A stretch of 64,000 bases of DNA from Vandiemenella viatica (taxonomy: Eukaryota; Arthropoda; Insecta; Orthoptera; Morabidae), in contig CM061919.1 in assembly GCA_031002005.1 (NCBI GenBank), forward strand, positions 12,595,687 through 12,659,686, read 5' to 3'. The translations under genes and the position numbers were made by a program. Shown piece after piece: positions 8,719 through 20,510 of this stretch. The first letter of the stretch is position 1. Each line of letters begins with the position of its first letter. Below the pieces are notes generated by a model. The model worked only from the letters and a program-made list of their open reading frames with translations, ran no database searches and was not told the origin of the DNA.

Positions 8719-10238
8719 TAGAGATGCCACGAATATTCGGCTACTATTCGGTATTCGGCCACTTTTTTCCATATTCGGTATTCGGCCGAATGTTGCGTAC
8801 TATTCGGCCGAATACCGAATACCAAATCATGAAAAAAGAAAACACATATTGCCGAAAAATTTATTTATTTTAATTCCAAATTATTACATTTAATACTTAA
8901 AATCTCCCAGCAGTAAATTGTGATGCATAAAAACAATTTTTTCAGCATTTTTTGATAGAAAACTGTTGCGCTTTTCTTCTTAAACTAAACCTGCTTCTGA
9001 AAATAGCTTCTCACTATATACCGTACTGCCAGGAGACGATAAGTAAATCCGAGCGAATTCTGTCAGTCTTGGATACTGTTCAGCGTTTGCTGGCCACCAC
9101 TTGTGATGGTCTGCCGTCCGATGTAGGCGAACAGTTTTTACATAAAAATCAATCTCATTTGCAATAACACTTTTCTTCTCCACATCATCACCATGTTGCA
9201 TATTTTCAGTAGAAACTTCCTCAAAACAGTTTCAGAAACTTTCATGTATTTCAGTGGTTTCATCATTTTCATTAATATGTCTTTTCTTACTACGCGGAGG
9301 AGAATCATTAACGCAACTACTAGAATATTCACAATTAATTTTCAGATCATCTGAAAGAATTTTTTGTTTTGCTCTTTGCGTTTGAAGCAATCCGAGAAAA
9401 CGGGTTTTGAAACGCCGGTCAAGAAAAGTGGCAACCACATACTTATCATTTTCATCAAAGTTGAACCATGTTTCAAGCTCAGCTTGTAGTGAAGTTCTCA
9501 TCTCATTAAATTAGGTGTTCTATATGCAGTTTCTTCCTTCCCCAGGAATTTCAACAATGTGACGATATGTGGAATCACTTCAGAGATGCAGGAAATATCT
9601 GAGCTGGTTATTCTCGTAATCTCCTCGAACGGCTTCAGGAGCTTGATAAATTGTTCCATTAGCTGCCATTGAGAAGGTGTTAAATTGATTAAACACTCGT
9701 GATGAGTTATGTACAAAGAAACAGCTCGCTTTTGCTCTAATAATCTCTCCATTAAATAATATGTGGAATTCCATCGAGTGCTTACATCTTGTTCTAGTTG
9801 GCGGTTTGGCGAGTCAAGTTCTTGGCGAATGAATTTCAACTTTTCTTGTGCAATACCAGAGTAGTTAAAATGGGTAGCAATTTGTCTAGCAGCAGCTACC
9901 ATCTGCGTTATATCTGTTTGAGATTTTAGCGATTCCTCAACAGCTAGTTGCAGGCAATGAATAAAGCACTTGGCAGAATCATATTCTGCGTCTCGTACAT
10001 GTTGGCTCCACTGTCATGGACAAGTAAATGGATCTTGCTATGAGGAATATTCCATGTTTCTGCAATGGCAGTGAGTTCTTTTGCGATATTAGTACCAGTA
10101 TATGAGCCAGCGAACGGCTTCATAGCTGTGACAGTACACATTTTTGCCGAACATTCGGCTGCCGAATATTCGGCGCTTCGGCCGAGAGCGTGGCCGAATA
10201 TTCGGTATTAGGCAAAATCACTATTCGTGGCGTCTCTA
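8719..10238 (-). mobile_element. hAT transposon relic with ATTCGG-rich ends
   Basis: Inverted ends TAGAGATGCCACGAATATTCGG (left) and, on the minus strand at the right, TAGAGACGCCACGAATAGTG, each followed by clusters of TATTCGGCCGAATA motifs. It carries hAT transposase on the minus strand. It is inserted in satellite DNA. The flanks (GCATCGAG / GGAGTCTC) do not give a clean 8 bp duplication. Confidence 0.7.
8980..10141 (-). pseudogene. hAT-family transposase remnant (BED/ZBED type)
   Basis: Minus-strand pieces in order: HDSGANMYETQN (RNase H-like core), then QDVSTRWNSTYYLMERLLEQ and the domain around LLKPFEEITRITSS. Next comes YVVATFLDRRFKTRF, and finally the C-terminal dimerisation domain (WWPANAEQYPRLTEFARIYL, STVYSEKLFSEAG). 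The N-terminal BED finger and first catalytic motif are absent and the frame shifts near 9500, 9230 and 9930. This family cuts and pastes DNA; this copy is inactive. Confidence 0.8.
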
Positions 10239-11281
10239 GGAGTCTCCCATCGTGCGCTATGGAGGTTAGATGTAGGTAGCTATGGGGGTGTGGGAGATAT
10301 ATTGGGTGATAGTGGTCGACCTGGGGCACTTTCGCATTTAGACCAAAGACGTGTGTGTTCCTATGATTCACTTTTTAGCCAAAACTATCTAGCGCAGTCA
10401 CTGGAGTTTGTGTGTGGTAGTAGCATGCATTCACCGATCGCGCACACGTTGGCCGAATTTCGATAACTGTGGGAGTGTGAGAGATATGATAGTTGAAATT
10501 GATCGATCAAGGATATTTTCGTATTTCGACCAAAGACATATGTGTCCGTATATTTCATTTTGCTGCCTCAACTACACAGCGCAGATCACTGGTGTTTGTG
10601 TGTGCGGTAGTAGCATCGAGTCGCCCATCGTGCACTGTGGTGGTTAGATGTTGGTAGCTATGACGGTGTGGAAGATATGGTGGTCGACCTAGGGCACTTT
10701 CATATTTCGACCGAAGACGTGTGTGTCCCTATATTTCACTTTTTAGCCAAAACTATCTAGCGTACATCATTGGTGTTTATGTGTGGTAGTAGCATAGAGT
10801 CATCGATCATGCACAACGTTGGCCGGATTTCGGTAACTGTGGGAGTTTGGGAGATATGGAGGTTAAAAGTGGTCGATCAAGGACATTTTCGTATTTTTTA
10901 ACAAAGACATAAGTGTCCGTATATTTCACTTTGCTGCCTCAATTACATTGCGGAGATCACTGGTGTTTGTATCCTGGAGTCTTCCATTGTGCACTATCAT
11001 GATTGCATGTCGTTAGCTGTGGGGTTGTGGTAGGTATAGTGGTTAAAAGTGGTGGACTTGATAAAAAAAATAGTAATGTGTGTCTCTATATTTCACTCCA
11101 GAGCCAAAACTATCTAGCCCAGTCCACTGGTGATTATGTGTGGTATTAACCTCAAATCTCCCAAAGCGCACTATGGTGGTGTCATATCTGCATCTATGGG
11201 GGTGTGGTAGATATGGTGGTAGAAATTGATTGATGGAGGGCCTTTTCATATTTCGACCAAAGACATGTGTGTCTCTATACT
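10239..11281. repeat. ~180-bp satellite array (about six units)
   Basis: Units of about 176-190 bases share segments such as GCAGATCACTGGTGTTTGTG, GTGGTAGTAGCAT and TTTCGACCAAAGAC, with roughly 75-85% similarity by eye. The array continues at 12157-12290 and reappears at 63770-63960. Short frames inside are not genes. Confidence 0.8.
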
Positions 11282-12156
11282 TAGGCTTGCCAGACGTCCC
11301 GGTTTGACCGGGACAGTCCCGGTTTTTAGACAAAGTCCCGGTGTCCCGGCCGGTTTTCCTTCCGTCCCAGTAAAAATTAAATTTGGTTATAAACTATAAT
11401 TTATAGATGACCAAAAATGTCTTAAAACAATTAACTGTGAAGTATAACTTAGGATAATTACTTTGTCATTTATTTAACTGTACTGTATGAAAAGTGAAAA
11501 CTATAAAAGAATGAGGGTCTGCTAATAAATAAATATAAAAATATTGTCATCACATCGCCTTGTCTCTCCAATCATGACCATGCGCATGCGCTCTCCGGGC
11601 GAGTCCAGTATTGTATTAGTATTTACACTCCTCGTGTGCAGTAACAATGTTACTGTAACATTGGACTCGTCCACCTTCACCCCGGCGAAAGTCGCCTGCG
11701 ATAGAAATGTCAGTCTGTTCCTGCCTAGCCTATCGGATTAACTTGTGAAGATTTTTACAACAAGATTAAAACCAAAAAAGACTTTATAAAAAAAGTGCTC
11801 ACCAATGAAAAGTACATGTAAAAACTGTTAAAATTGTTATTCCTCATCCAAAGGGTTTCTTCTCACAATCTTACTTAGTCAACTTATTACATTTATATGT
11901 AAACACTCACATGTAAGAAATAAAATATTTAAATTTGTATTTTAGTATAATTTATTATTACCCCTGGTTTAGGTTCCTAATCAGTAATTACTGATCATTA
12001 ACCATTTATTAGGTATTCATAGCATTGAGAATAATCTACCCTCTAAAATACTCTGAAACCCACCAAGGGTATGGACCCTTGAATGCCCATGACGCTGGGG
12101 GGGGGGGGGGGCATTCTAGTGTCCCGGTTGAACATTTCAGAAATCTGGCAAGCCTA
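11282..12156. mobile_element. hAT MITE, 875 bp, perfect 8-bp TSD
   Basis: Ends TAGGCTTGCCAGA / TCTGGCAAGCCTA, flanked by TCTATACT at 11274-11281 and 12157-12164. Subterminal CCGGGAC repeats occur on both sides (GTCCCGGTTTGACCGGGAC at left). No transposase; a long G run lies at about 12099-12112. It splits a satellite monomer. Confidence 0.85.
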
Positions 12157-12290
12157 TCTATACTTCACTTTGCAGCCATTAAAACCTTGCGCAGATCACT
12201 GATGTTTGTGTGTGGTATTAGCCTCGATTATACCATCGTGCACTATGGTGGTTACATGACGGTAGCTGTCAATCAAAATTCTTTACAATC
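12157..12290. repeat. Satellite array, right remainder
   Basis: Resumes exactly at the duplicated TCTATACT with the same unit order (TTCACTTTGCAGCC, GCAGATCACTGATGTTTGTG) and ends near 12290. Confidence 0.75.
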
Positions 12291-13182
12291 ATGAAGTCGT
12301 GGGCACCTGCTGGTTTATAATATTTCTTCCTTTGATTTTTAAGTATCTTGCAACACTTTACTCATTTACATGACACCTACAGATTGGAAATGAGCACAAT
12401 AAGGAAAATTGTGACTCTGGTTGTGAAATTATTTGTGGTATTAACTCAAAAATACTTTATCAGAACCGATGGCGCGTTATTGTTCCAAATTAACCAAAAA
12501 TATTTTGTAAACCATTCTGTATTGTTATTACTAATAATAAATGTATAACTTATTCTTTCCTTTTTTTATCTTTCACTTCGAAAGTGTATACTTTTATCTC
12601 AACTCTGTCTCTGAAATACTTTTTCGGCTGTTTTATCTCACGATTTACTCTCCACCAATTCACCCTTAGACTTAGTGTAACAACATGGTAGAAGCAGTTA
12701 CTCATTATTGCAACATTATGACTTAACCGTATATACATGTGTGAAAACGATGTCTAGTGTGGCCCGTCCTGTATACATTACAAATTCGTTTGTATGGTAT
12801 ATATCTTTCACTAGGTAAATAAACATTAAATAATATTAAGTTTTAGTGAATCTTACGTTATTAACACTACTTATGCTAAAGAGCGAGTTGTTAAAAACTG
12901 TATAAAACTACTTATAAATTATTTCTGAGTTAGTTTTATGTGCAAAACAAGTTTTATGAAACGAGTTAGCGTGTGCTCGATGCCGATAGAAGATTTGAGT
13001 ATGATAGTTAAAAAAACAAACGGGGTTTCAAATGAAAGAAGGTGCTTAGTTTTAGGAAAAGCGGCAAAACATTATTTTTAAATCCCTGCGTATATCTTTT
13101 AAGGTATTTTTACACCTTGCTTTATCATCATTAATACTTTGTCGCCTTTATGTTTCGTTAAATTTTACCAATCTTCAAACAC
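12291..13182. other. No gene seen
   Basis: AT-rich DNA with no motif, repeat or credible frame that I can support. Confidence 0.4.
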
Positions 13183-13402
13183 AATATTTTAAATTTCAAA
13201 ATGTATTTATTTATAACTTTCACATTCTCATCAGTCTTCAGAAATACCTACTTTCGATTCACATACTTTGCCTCGCAAAGATCTGCCGCCCGGAGCCTCG
13301 CAAAGATAGAGGCAAAGTATGTGAATCGAAAGTAGGTATTTCAGATGACTGACGAGAATGTGAAAGTTATAAATAAATAAATTTTGAAATTTAAAATATA
13401 CG
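13183..13402. repeat. Inverted repeat, ~92-bp arms, 35-bp loop
   Basis: ATATTTTAAATTTCAAAAT at the left is mirrored by the right end, and the arms stay nearly perfect through AATACCTACTTTCGATTCAC to the loop (13275-13309). The loop repeats the inner arm segment CCTCGCAAAGAT. It directly precedes Penelope-like coding sequence. Confidence 0.75.
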
Positions 13403-13424
13403 AAACAAAGACATACTCTGAAGA

Positions 13425-14090
13425 GAGGCGTATTAACACCACTGAACTTAAGAGCGAGGACAGTATGTGACTCGGAAAGACTGAAGGAAGAAATGAAGAT
13501 TCTTAAAAAAATAAACCGAGCCAACGCCTTTAGTGAATCAGACATCAGAAGGATTTTCAGACCTAAAAAACCCATGGAAGACGTTAACTTATCCAATGAT
13601 ACCAATGTGCCGAGAAAATTCGCCTGTCTCCCATACATACATGGTATCACTGACCGTGATGGGAAACTAAGCGGGTGGATGTGCAAAACGTGTATAAAGC
13701 TCACTGCAAACTTGGCCAGTCATTAACCAAGGTAAAAGACAGATTACACCCACACCAGCTTACGGGTGTTTATGAAATCCCCTGCAGCGGTGGCAGTGTT
13801 TATATCGGCGAGACAGGCCGCACTGTGGCAGAGATACTTAAAGGAACATATCCGCCACTATAAATATAACAAACAGCGGCAAATCCGCCGTAGTTCGCGA
13901 TGCCATTACCACCGGGCACGAAATAAAATTTCAAGACACGAGGCTACTGTGGAGAGTAGATCAGTGGTGGCCTCGACGTGTGAAAAAGGCAGCATAATTT
14001 TTTTAAGAAATACGAAGAACATCAACGAAGATAGCGTCCTTTTACTCTGCGATGCTTGGCGACTGTTGTTATGTCAACATCAACATAAAC
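13425..14090 (+). pseudogene. Penelope-like element: RT C-terminus and GIY-YIG endonuclease remnant
   Basis: Frame one reads CDSERLKEEMKILKKINRAN, the linker after the reverse transcriptase thumb in Penelope-like elements. After a shift near 13715 it reads LTGVYEIPCSGGSVYIGETG, the GIY-YIG core in its usual Penelope form (GVY...VYIG). A further shift near 13850 leads to degenerate text ending in the region of KFQDTRLLW. These proteins join nicking endonuclease and reverse transcriptase for target-primed insertion. The RT palm is missing (5' truncation) and the frame is broken at least twice. Confidence 0.75.
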
Positions 14091-14109
14091 CCACCGTAAC
14101 CGCCGCACT

Positions 14110-14245
14110 GATGCTTTTATGTATTCCTTCTTTCCTCGCACTATTCGGGATTGGAATGCGCGGGTTTAGGATTGGTGCTTAGCACCCTCTGCCACCCACA
14201 GTGTTTGTGATTTGCATAGTATGGATGTAGATGTAGAAACAGTAT
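14110..14245 (+). mobile_element. 3' tail of the CR1-like LINE found at 56075-56994
   Basis: ATTCGGGATTGGAATGCGCG, AGCACCCTCTGCCACCCACA and a GATGTAGATGTAGA end match the 3' end of the LINE at 56885-56994. Here it is fused directly behind the Penelope remnant. Confidence 0.65.
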
Positions 14246-14247
14246 AT

Positions 14248-14283
14248 CTGAAGAAGGCTGTTGGATACCAGCCGAAAGCTCAG
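14248..14283 (+). ncRNA. Degenerate hammerhead-like motif
   Basis: CTGAAGA, then a 5-bp stem (GGCTG/CAGCC), then GAAAGC resemble CUGAUGA-stem II-GAAA of a hammerhead ribozyme, as found in Penelope-like elements. The core has U-to-A at the fourth CUGAUGA position after CUGA, so it should be inactive. Confidence 0.35.
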
Positions 14284-16104
14284 GTATTTCAATAAACAAT
14301 GCGGCATAACCCGAAAAGCTATTAATCATGAACAAAGACAGCCGCGGGAGTCATAGGAATCATTAAAGATCTAAATGTTGTTTATGTTTATAGGATGGTG
14401 TCAGAATTGCTTGTTGAAAGCTTGAAGTTCAAATATCTTGGCATAACGTTTAATAATAAACTGAACTGAACAGAACACATTGGGCAGGTGGTAGGAAAAG
14501 ATTACAAATCAGGAGTGAAATGCCAGTAAGAGGCCGAAATTAAACGAAATTTTGTAGACTCAATTGGATTTAAATTTTTGAATTCTTACCTGTTAATCAA
14601 CACTTGCTTAGTGCACATCAACAGATTACATGCTACGACTTCAAAAACTAACTTCTTCAGGTCTTTCACTATTAAATTTTTATACACAGACTGACGCAAA
14701 CAACAACTAATGCAAAATGCTCAACCGGACGTGAACAATAACACACCTTGCATGACGGGCCTGCAGGTGGTGAAAAGATAAACTAATAACCTGCAATTTC
14801 TACAGTGCTCGACAGCAGAATGGCTTGCTCTCATCTGAAATTAAGCTAATACTGGTCTTATAGGAAATCTCCTGATCGTAAGGCAATTTCAAACGAATTA
14901 AAAAGCAGTAAAATAATATAAAGATTTAATCCCATCCATATTTTGCTTTTTCATAGTTTTCCGAAATCATTTTAGGCGAATGCCGGGATGGTTCCTTGAA
15001 AGTCCATCACCAAATTCCTTCCAGTCTATTGTTCCTCTCACAAGACGTCAAAATGCCATAGAATCCAAAAAAAAAAAAAACTGAATTAATACAAAAACTA
15101 TTGTATGTACAAAATGTTCTCTGACCCTCTATAGCGGTAGCGCGTTAATTAGATGAAACATTTCGAAATCGCTGTCCGATTTCATCTGCCGGCGAAGTGT
15201 TGGACTCGCGGAGTGACCGAAACGTCGCATCAAAGTGACGCGTTCCACCGGTGGGAGGCCCGAGAACATTTTATACAGTTGATATACCGGGAAAGTCTCG
15301 ATTCATATTTCATTAAAATACAAATAATCAAAGTAATAAGTTCGGTCGTAGAAAGCACTATCGTATTTCAGCCACTCACGTAATTTAAAAGTAAAACAGC
15401 GAGGTTAACTTCTCACGTTGAGTCGTCTTGCTATTGGAGAAGGTTATGCAACTATTACTCTTATCAGGTAAATAGTTACAAAGTATATCTAACACAAATG
15501 TCTACATAGTTATTTCATGAAAAATAGCACAGAAATTTTAAGATCACAGTACTAATTTGGGAAACTCGAATTGTTCCCGTCTTCTAAAGTAATATGGTAT
15601 AGTTAAAGAACAGCGTAGTACTGCAAAATAAATGTCACATCGCGGACCATATGTCCCAAATATTCCGTCCACTCACAGAAAATAAATCTATTATTACTGC
15701 ACTTCATAACCTTTCCCTTGCTTTTGTTTACAATTAGAGCAGATGCTTCTCCCAAGATTTCAACTCTCAGGGATAACGTAAATGAATATAAAATTTCAAC
15801 CGTCTGATCACATCCTTCACAACAAATTCTTCATGTCTGTATTCGTGAAAATTTCTGTGATATAGAATGAATTCTACTAAATACTTTTAAGTTTAGCAAA
15901 ATAGAGAAAAATGACGATACATGCCAACATGATTTAGAGAATAAGACAGTTCTATCAATACTGTGGTGCCACAATCTGATGATGAATTCTCATAGACCTC
16001 GACGAAACAAATCGAAAGTAAAGAATAAAAATTTTTGATATCTCTCTTGGTTTTCGAGGTATAGCATGCCCAAAATCCGTTATAGGTATGTATAGTTTCT
16101 TGTA
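14284..16104. other. No gene seen; scattered repeat debris
   Basis: Contains the SINE tail listed separately and, at 15962-16065, a minus-oriented piece of the dispersed repeat of 16700-17225 (AACAAATCGAAAGTAAAGAA). Nothing else supported. Confidence 0.4.
14945..15080 (+). mobile_element. SINE 3' body and short A tail
   Basis: AGTTTTCCGAAATCATTTTA and GGCGAATGCCGGGATGGTTC match the main SINE body, ending in about 13 A. The tRNA-like head is missing. Confidence 0.65.
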
Positions 16105-16690
16105 TTGATGGGTCGTTCGCGAGTGAACCAGTTCTTTAGAACAGGTCTTTTGAAAGAGCGAGTGAGCAGTCGCTCACTAAAAGCGAACGGTAGTTCTTCC
16201 TGGAAGCGGTAATGACGGTGATGTGTCGGTCTCGATTGAACTTCTCTAGAATTGGGTGATCGCCAACAATAAGTCGGTTTCGGCTTTGCCACTCTCGCCC
16301 GACCCATGTTTGTTTTTAGTTTCACACCGTTCATTGTTTATCCATTACGCTCTGAAAAAATAAGAAATCCGAAAGATCGAAAAGAGCTAGTCTGTTCGCG
16401 TCGTTCTCCGATCCCAGCGCTCGGTGCGGGAAGAACTAGTTCGTTCGCGACGTTCTCCGACTTCAGCGCTCTGCACAGCAGAGAGCACTGGGGAGCTAGT
16501 TCTTTCGAATCTGACGTCCCGTTCCGCTTGTCTTTCTGCTTCTCTTTGTGTATTCCGATTACAAGCGTGCCTTGTGAAAGCTTATTTTCTAATGCTCAAC
16601 AAATTCGCACTGAAAAATGAAGTAGGCTGCTGAATGGCAAAATCAGTAAAATTTTATTTGTGAACAGTAACCTTCATTTCATAGAGTGAT
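16105..16690 (+). mobile_element. hAT element fragment, GTTCGCGA type
   Basis: Clusters of GTTCGCGA and GAACTAGTTCGTTCGCG (16108-16510) surround a transposase C-terminus. Same motif family as 6425-8475. Confidence 0.5.
16549..16689 (+). pseudogene. hAT transposase C-terminal dimerisation domain fragment
   Basis: Reads CIPITSVPCESLFSNAQQIR, an in-frame TGA, then SRLLNGKISKILFVNSNL. The order matches the conserved hAT tail (proline-Thr-Ser, Glu-x-x-Phe-Ser, Leu-x-x-x-Asn-Leu). Only the last ~45 residues survive. Confidence 0.75.
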
Positions 16691-16699
16691 CAAATTAGC

Positions 16700-17097
16700 G
16701 CCGCTATTTTTAGTGAGTCTTTAGTTCCTTGTGCTTTTGGTGACGTTTCTTCTGGTCCAGGCCGTATTTCAACCTAACAACAACCACTAGGAAGAAAATA
16801 AAACACCTATAGTGCATTTCCACCGTGTAGATATAGTGTTCTCGGTGATTTTTTTTTTTTTTTTTTTTTTTTTCTGGTCCACGCCGGATCTCACCTTTAC
16901 CTCCTAACTTTTCATATACAATATCTCGAGAACTAAGCGAGTTATCAAATAACTTTATTCTTTATTTTCGATTTTTTTCGTCGATTTATATACGACTTCA
17001 TCATTAAATTTTGCTATAGAGAAATTTTTCTTCTGTTTCAGGCCGCATTTCAACCTAACCACGTCAATTTTGAGATACGATAGCTCGAGAACTAAGC

Positions 17098-17147
<50 letters not shown>

Positions 17148-17225
17148 TCTTTACTTTCAGTTTGTCTCGTTGAGGTACATAAGAATCCATAATCAAATTG
17201 CGTCTCCCTGGTTATCATAGAATCC
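16700..17225. repeat. Dispersed repeat with TCTCGAGAACTAAGCGAG core
   Basis: Imperfect ~170-bp units carry TTTCAACCTAAC, ATCTCGAGAACTAAGCGAG and TTTCGATTTGTCTCGTCGA. The same units occur at 25505-25975 and, reversed, at 15962-16065. No coding content. A poly-T run (about 16851-16873) and a TA microsatellite are embedded. Confidence 0.6.
17100..17141. repeat. (TA)n microsatellite
   Basis: About 21 uninterrupted TA units. Confidence 0.95.
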
Positions 17226-17365
17226 CCGAGAATAATTATTCCGTAATAAAAATACTACGAAAATATTATATATATCTGGATGTTGTGGATCATTTTCCTC
17301 AATTTCTAATAATATTAATAAATAAATAACGCCAAAGCAATTGACTTTTTTGGATTTATTGGTCT

Positions 17366-17408
17366 CCCGTACGCGTTTCCCTTCTTTAGCAGAAGCATCA
17401 TCAGCGGG
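17366..17408 (-). ncRNA. Hammerhead-ribozyme-like motif, left arm
   Basis: Minus strand: CCCG (stem I), CTGATGA, stem II with CTTC/GAAG, GAAACGCGTA (2-bp stem III, GC loop, GUA cleavage site), CGGG (stem I). The full conserved core is present. One stem II closing pair is mismatched. The very short stem III is the form reported for Penelope-type hammerheads. Confidence 0.6.
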
Positions 17409-17694
17409 TTTTTTATTTGTGGTTTAATGCATTGCTTTTTGCTCCGTTCTCAGCATCAGTGCCTTTGCATTTTTGGTGTGAGGTGTCTTATTCCGAATCA
17501 CAACACTGCACTTTATAGCACTGCACTATGTGTTTTTCTTGCAAACGGCCATTCTTGCAAGAAAAACACATAGTGCAGTGCTATAAAGTGCAGTGTTGTG
17601 ATTCGGAATAATGAAGACACCTCACACCAAAAATGCAAAGGCACTGATGCCGAGAACGGAGCAAACAGCAATGCATTAAACCACAAATAAAAAA

Positions 17695-17737
17695 CCCGTT
17701 GAAGATGCTTCTGCTAAAGAAGTGAAACGCGTACGGG
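17695..17737 (+). ncRNA. Hammerhead-like motif, right arm (core mutated)
   Basis: Mirror copy: CCCG, TTGAAGA (two changes from CTGATGA), CTTC/GAAG, GAAACGCGTA, CGGG. The altered core should abolish self-cleavage. Confidence 0.5.
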
Positions 17738-17802
17738 AGACCAATAAATCCAAAAAAGTCAATTGCTTTGGCGTTATTTATTTATTAATATTATATATAT
17801 CT

Positions 17803-19726
17803 TTTCATATTATTATTAAAGCATCGCTATTGAAGCGATGGAGTGGAAAGTGTCGCATAACAGGAATCGGGTCAAGTTTACATGGCGATACACTGTTATT
17901 GCTCGCATTTTAGTCAAACTGAAGGCGTATAAAGAAATTGTGATAATTTATGCTAAGCTAAGCTAATTAAGAATCCTGATGTAGAAAACGATACTACTCG
18001 AAATGTAGTTCCGATGCATCTAATGTGGTAAGATGTGTCCATTTCGTTTGATTTAATATTAGCGGAGATAGTTAGTTAGGTTGAAATCCAGCCTGGATCA
18101 GAATGTTCTTGTTACAGCATAAGGCATTAATTTAGTAATTATTAGTAAGAAATAAGCTGCTTTCATAAGCGCCGTGTTAGTGACGACGCGTATTGCCATG
18201 TAAACTACTCCCCAGCAATTATTTTTGCTACTTTTCAAATTGTATGAATAGCCAACAACGGACTGTTAGCATCTGACAAATTGTTGAAAATATTCATACC
18301 CGTCTATTATACACCTCTATAAACCAATTTCAAACGATTAAACTATTAAGTCATTTCAAGATAATTTTTTTTGAACGTTTTTTTTGAACGTTTTTTTTTT
18401 TTTTTTTTTAAGATAAGAAATCAGTGTTAACGAAGGGTATATATATATATATATAAATTATTAATATACATACTAAAGCAATTATCAGAATATTCCAAAA
18501 GACCTCTGCAGGACTAACGTGCTGATGCTACAAATAATTCTTATGATATTGTTAAGTCAATAATGTCGTTTCCGTTCAGATTTTCCTAAAAACTAAATAT
18601 TCTCAACGTCTTTAGTTTCTGCATTTTTAAACGTAATAGAAGATAAACAGGATTCATGTGGCGTGGAAGTAATTACTAGGAATTTTTCTCTCATTTAGAA
18701 GCAAATCAAGTTAGTGTATAGTGCATCGCTGTCGTTAGAAATCATAATACAAAATGTAATTGTAAGGAATAAACTACGAGTTAATGATAGAAGAATTTCG
18801 TTTATCATAGATGCACTGCTATTGTTTATGACAGCTAATTCTGTCAGTGCTTCTTAAATTACACTCCAAAATATGCTGTTAGACGTAACAGGGGAATTGC
18901 CACCGGAGCATTAACTCCATCGCAATTAAATTAATAATTAATTAATAAAAATTAATAATAACAGAAATGAATTACTTACCATTACATTTAATCAGTTCTT
19001 GGGTCGGCGAACAATGACGTGATTTAAGTCAATGATTATTGTAATGTTACTTGTGTTTGGCAAAAATGTATCTACACACTTGTACCGAAAAATGGAAAAC
19101 TAGTATTAGCTTTCAGCCTTCTGCCACTATTCGTATATAACTTATTCAGTTTCAAAATTACATTCCATTTCTGTGACATCCTAACATTCTTTGTCACTGG
19201 TATCTATCAAAGATATAATACTTATGTAGCACTTAATTCACTAAAGAGAACACAATTGTTAATAATTAATGCAATTATATTGTCACTGTTAATGCTTGTT
19301 CTGTTGTGTACGTTTGTACTGAATAAAATTAATAGTGGCGACTTTAGCTAGCTTGAAACAACAGGAAGTACCGTACATTAAAAATTCAAACGTTTGGTTG
19401 ATATTCAAACTATCAAATGGTCTTTGATGTTATTAAGCTACAGCAATATGGCAACTGAATTAAAAGCAGTAATCGCAGCAAATACAATAAAAAGTCGTCA
19501 TCTGATTATAAATCATCTAAATAAATTCTAAGAGACAGTAAATACAGGGAAATTGCATAGGAAAAGCAGTCGGAATACCAAAATTAAATCCGCTATAGAC
19601 TGCGTTAGTAGTGTCTCTGATTAGTATCAATTAATTTTACAGAGCTACAGTCGTAAATCAGAGAAAAGACGTATAACTTTATCTTCAGAACACTGGAAGT
19701 GCTGTAGAAGAAAACAAGTTAATACG
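17803..19726. other. No gene seen
   Basis: About 1.9 kb of AT-rich DNA with T runs (about 18366-18409) and a short TA repeat (18439-18456). No motif or frame supported on either strand. Confidence 0.45.
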
Positions 19727-19944
19727 CAGTGGCTGATCCAAGATTTGGGTTGGGGGGGGGGGGGGGGGGCAGGGGGACTTGAGTCGGGCAGATGCAGGCG
19801 GCTTTATAGTGATGTCGCCCATAAAAGATGAATGGAGCTTAAAAAAATGTCTCCAAAATTACGATGTCGGGGTGGTCCTAGATACTTTCTTTTCGGGGGG
19901 GGGGGGGTTGAGCCCCCCAGGCTTACCCCCTGGATCCGCCACTG
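19727..19944. mobile_element. Short hAT-like MITE
   Basis: Ends CAGTGGCTGATCCA / TGGATCCGCCACTG. Flanks TTAATACG and TAAATACA agree at 6 of 8 positions, an eroded 8-bp duplication. Two long G runs inside. Confidence 0.6.
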
Positions 19945-20510
19945 TAAATACATAATACGTACCGTATATATGTGATCTCGGATACGGCTCTAACGATTTG
20001 GATCAAACTACATATCTAGAAACGTTTTGTTTTTTAAGTTTATCTAAATAGGTGTCTTCCTTGCAAAAACGTGATTAAAAAAAAACAAAAGAAAAAAAGA
20101 AAAAAAAAACAATTTTTGTGTTTTGAATCTCGTAAACGGCCGGCCTTGACGCCATATCATAGACGTTTCAGGTTCCAGAGAGCCTACTGACAGTTTCTCT
20201 TTGGTTTCGATAAGGAACTTTTATATATTTAAACAAGACCACTATGCGGGATGGTACATTCTACGCGTCTGTCTATCGCCGTTCAGTAATTATTCAAAAT
20301 TATATGACAACATGTGTTATTTGTACAAAAAGGATGCTATGTCCAACTTAATGCCAAATAGCATCTCCTTGTGAAATTTCATCACGATCGGATTTGCCGT
20401 GTAGCCCAAGAAACGTAACAAACAGACAGACAGAGACAGATAGATAGAGTTACTTTCACATTTTCACATTTATAATATTCGTAGAGATGAAGAAAGAATT
20501 CATGTATACT
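19945..20510. other. No gene seen
   Basis: AT-rich, with an A-rich run near 20079-20111 and a CAGA/TAGA-rich stretch near 20422-20448. Confidence 0.4.

Larger units (their letters stand above)
17278..17786. mobile_element. Palindromic Penelope-like/terminon insertion with 16-bp TSD
   Basis: Flanked by AATATTATATATATCT at 17262-17277 and 17787-17802. Most of it is an inverted repeat: arms 17311-17544 and about 17555-17792 with a 10-base spacer. Each arm carries a hammerhead-like motif. No coding sequence. Assignment to Penelope-like elements rests on the ribozyme motif and the use of inverted terminal units. Confidence 0.6.

Noticed and set aside
8711..10246. Clean 8-bp target duplication for the hAT element at 8719-10238
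   Set aside because: Flanks GCATCGAG and GGAGTCTC do not match beyond GAG.
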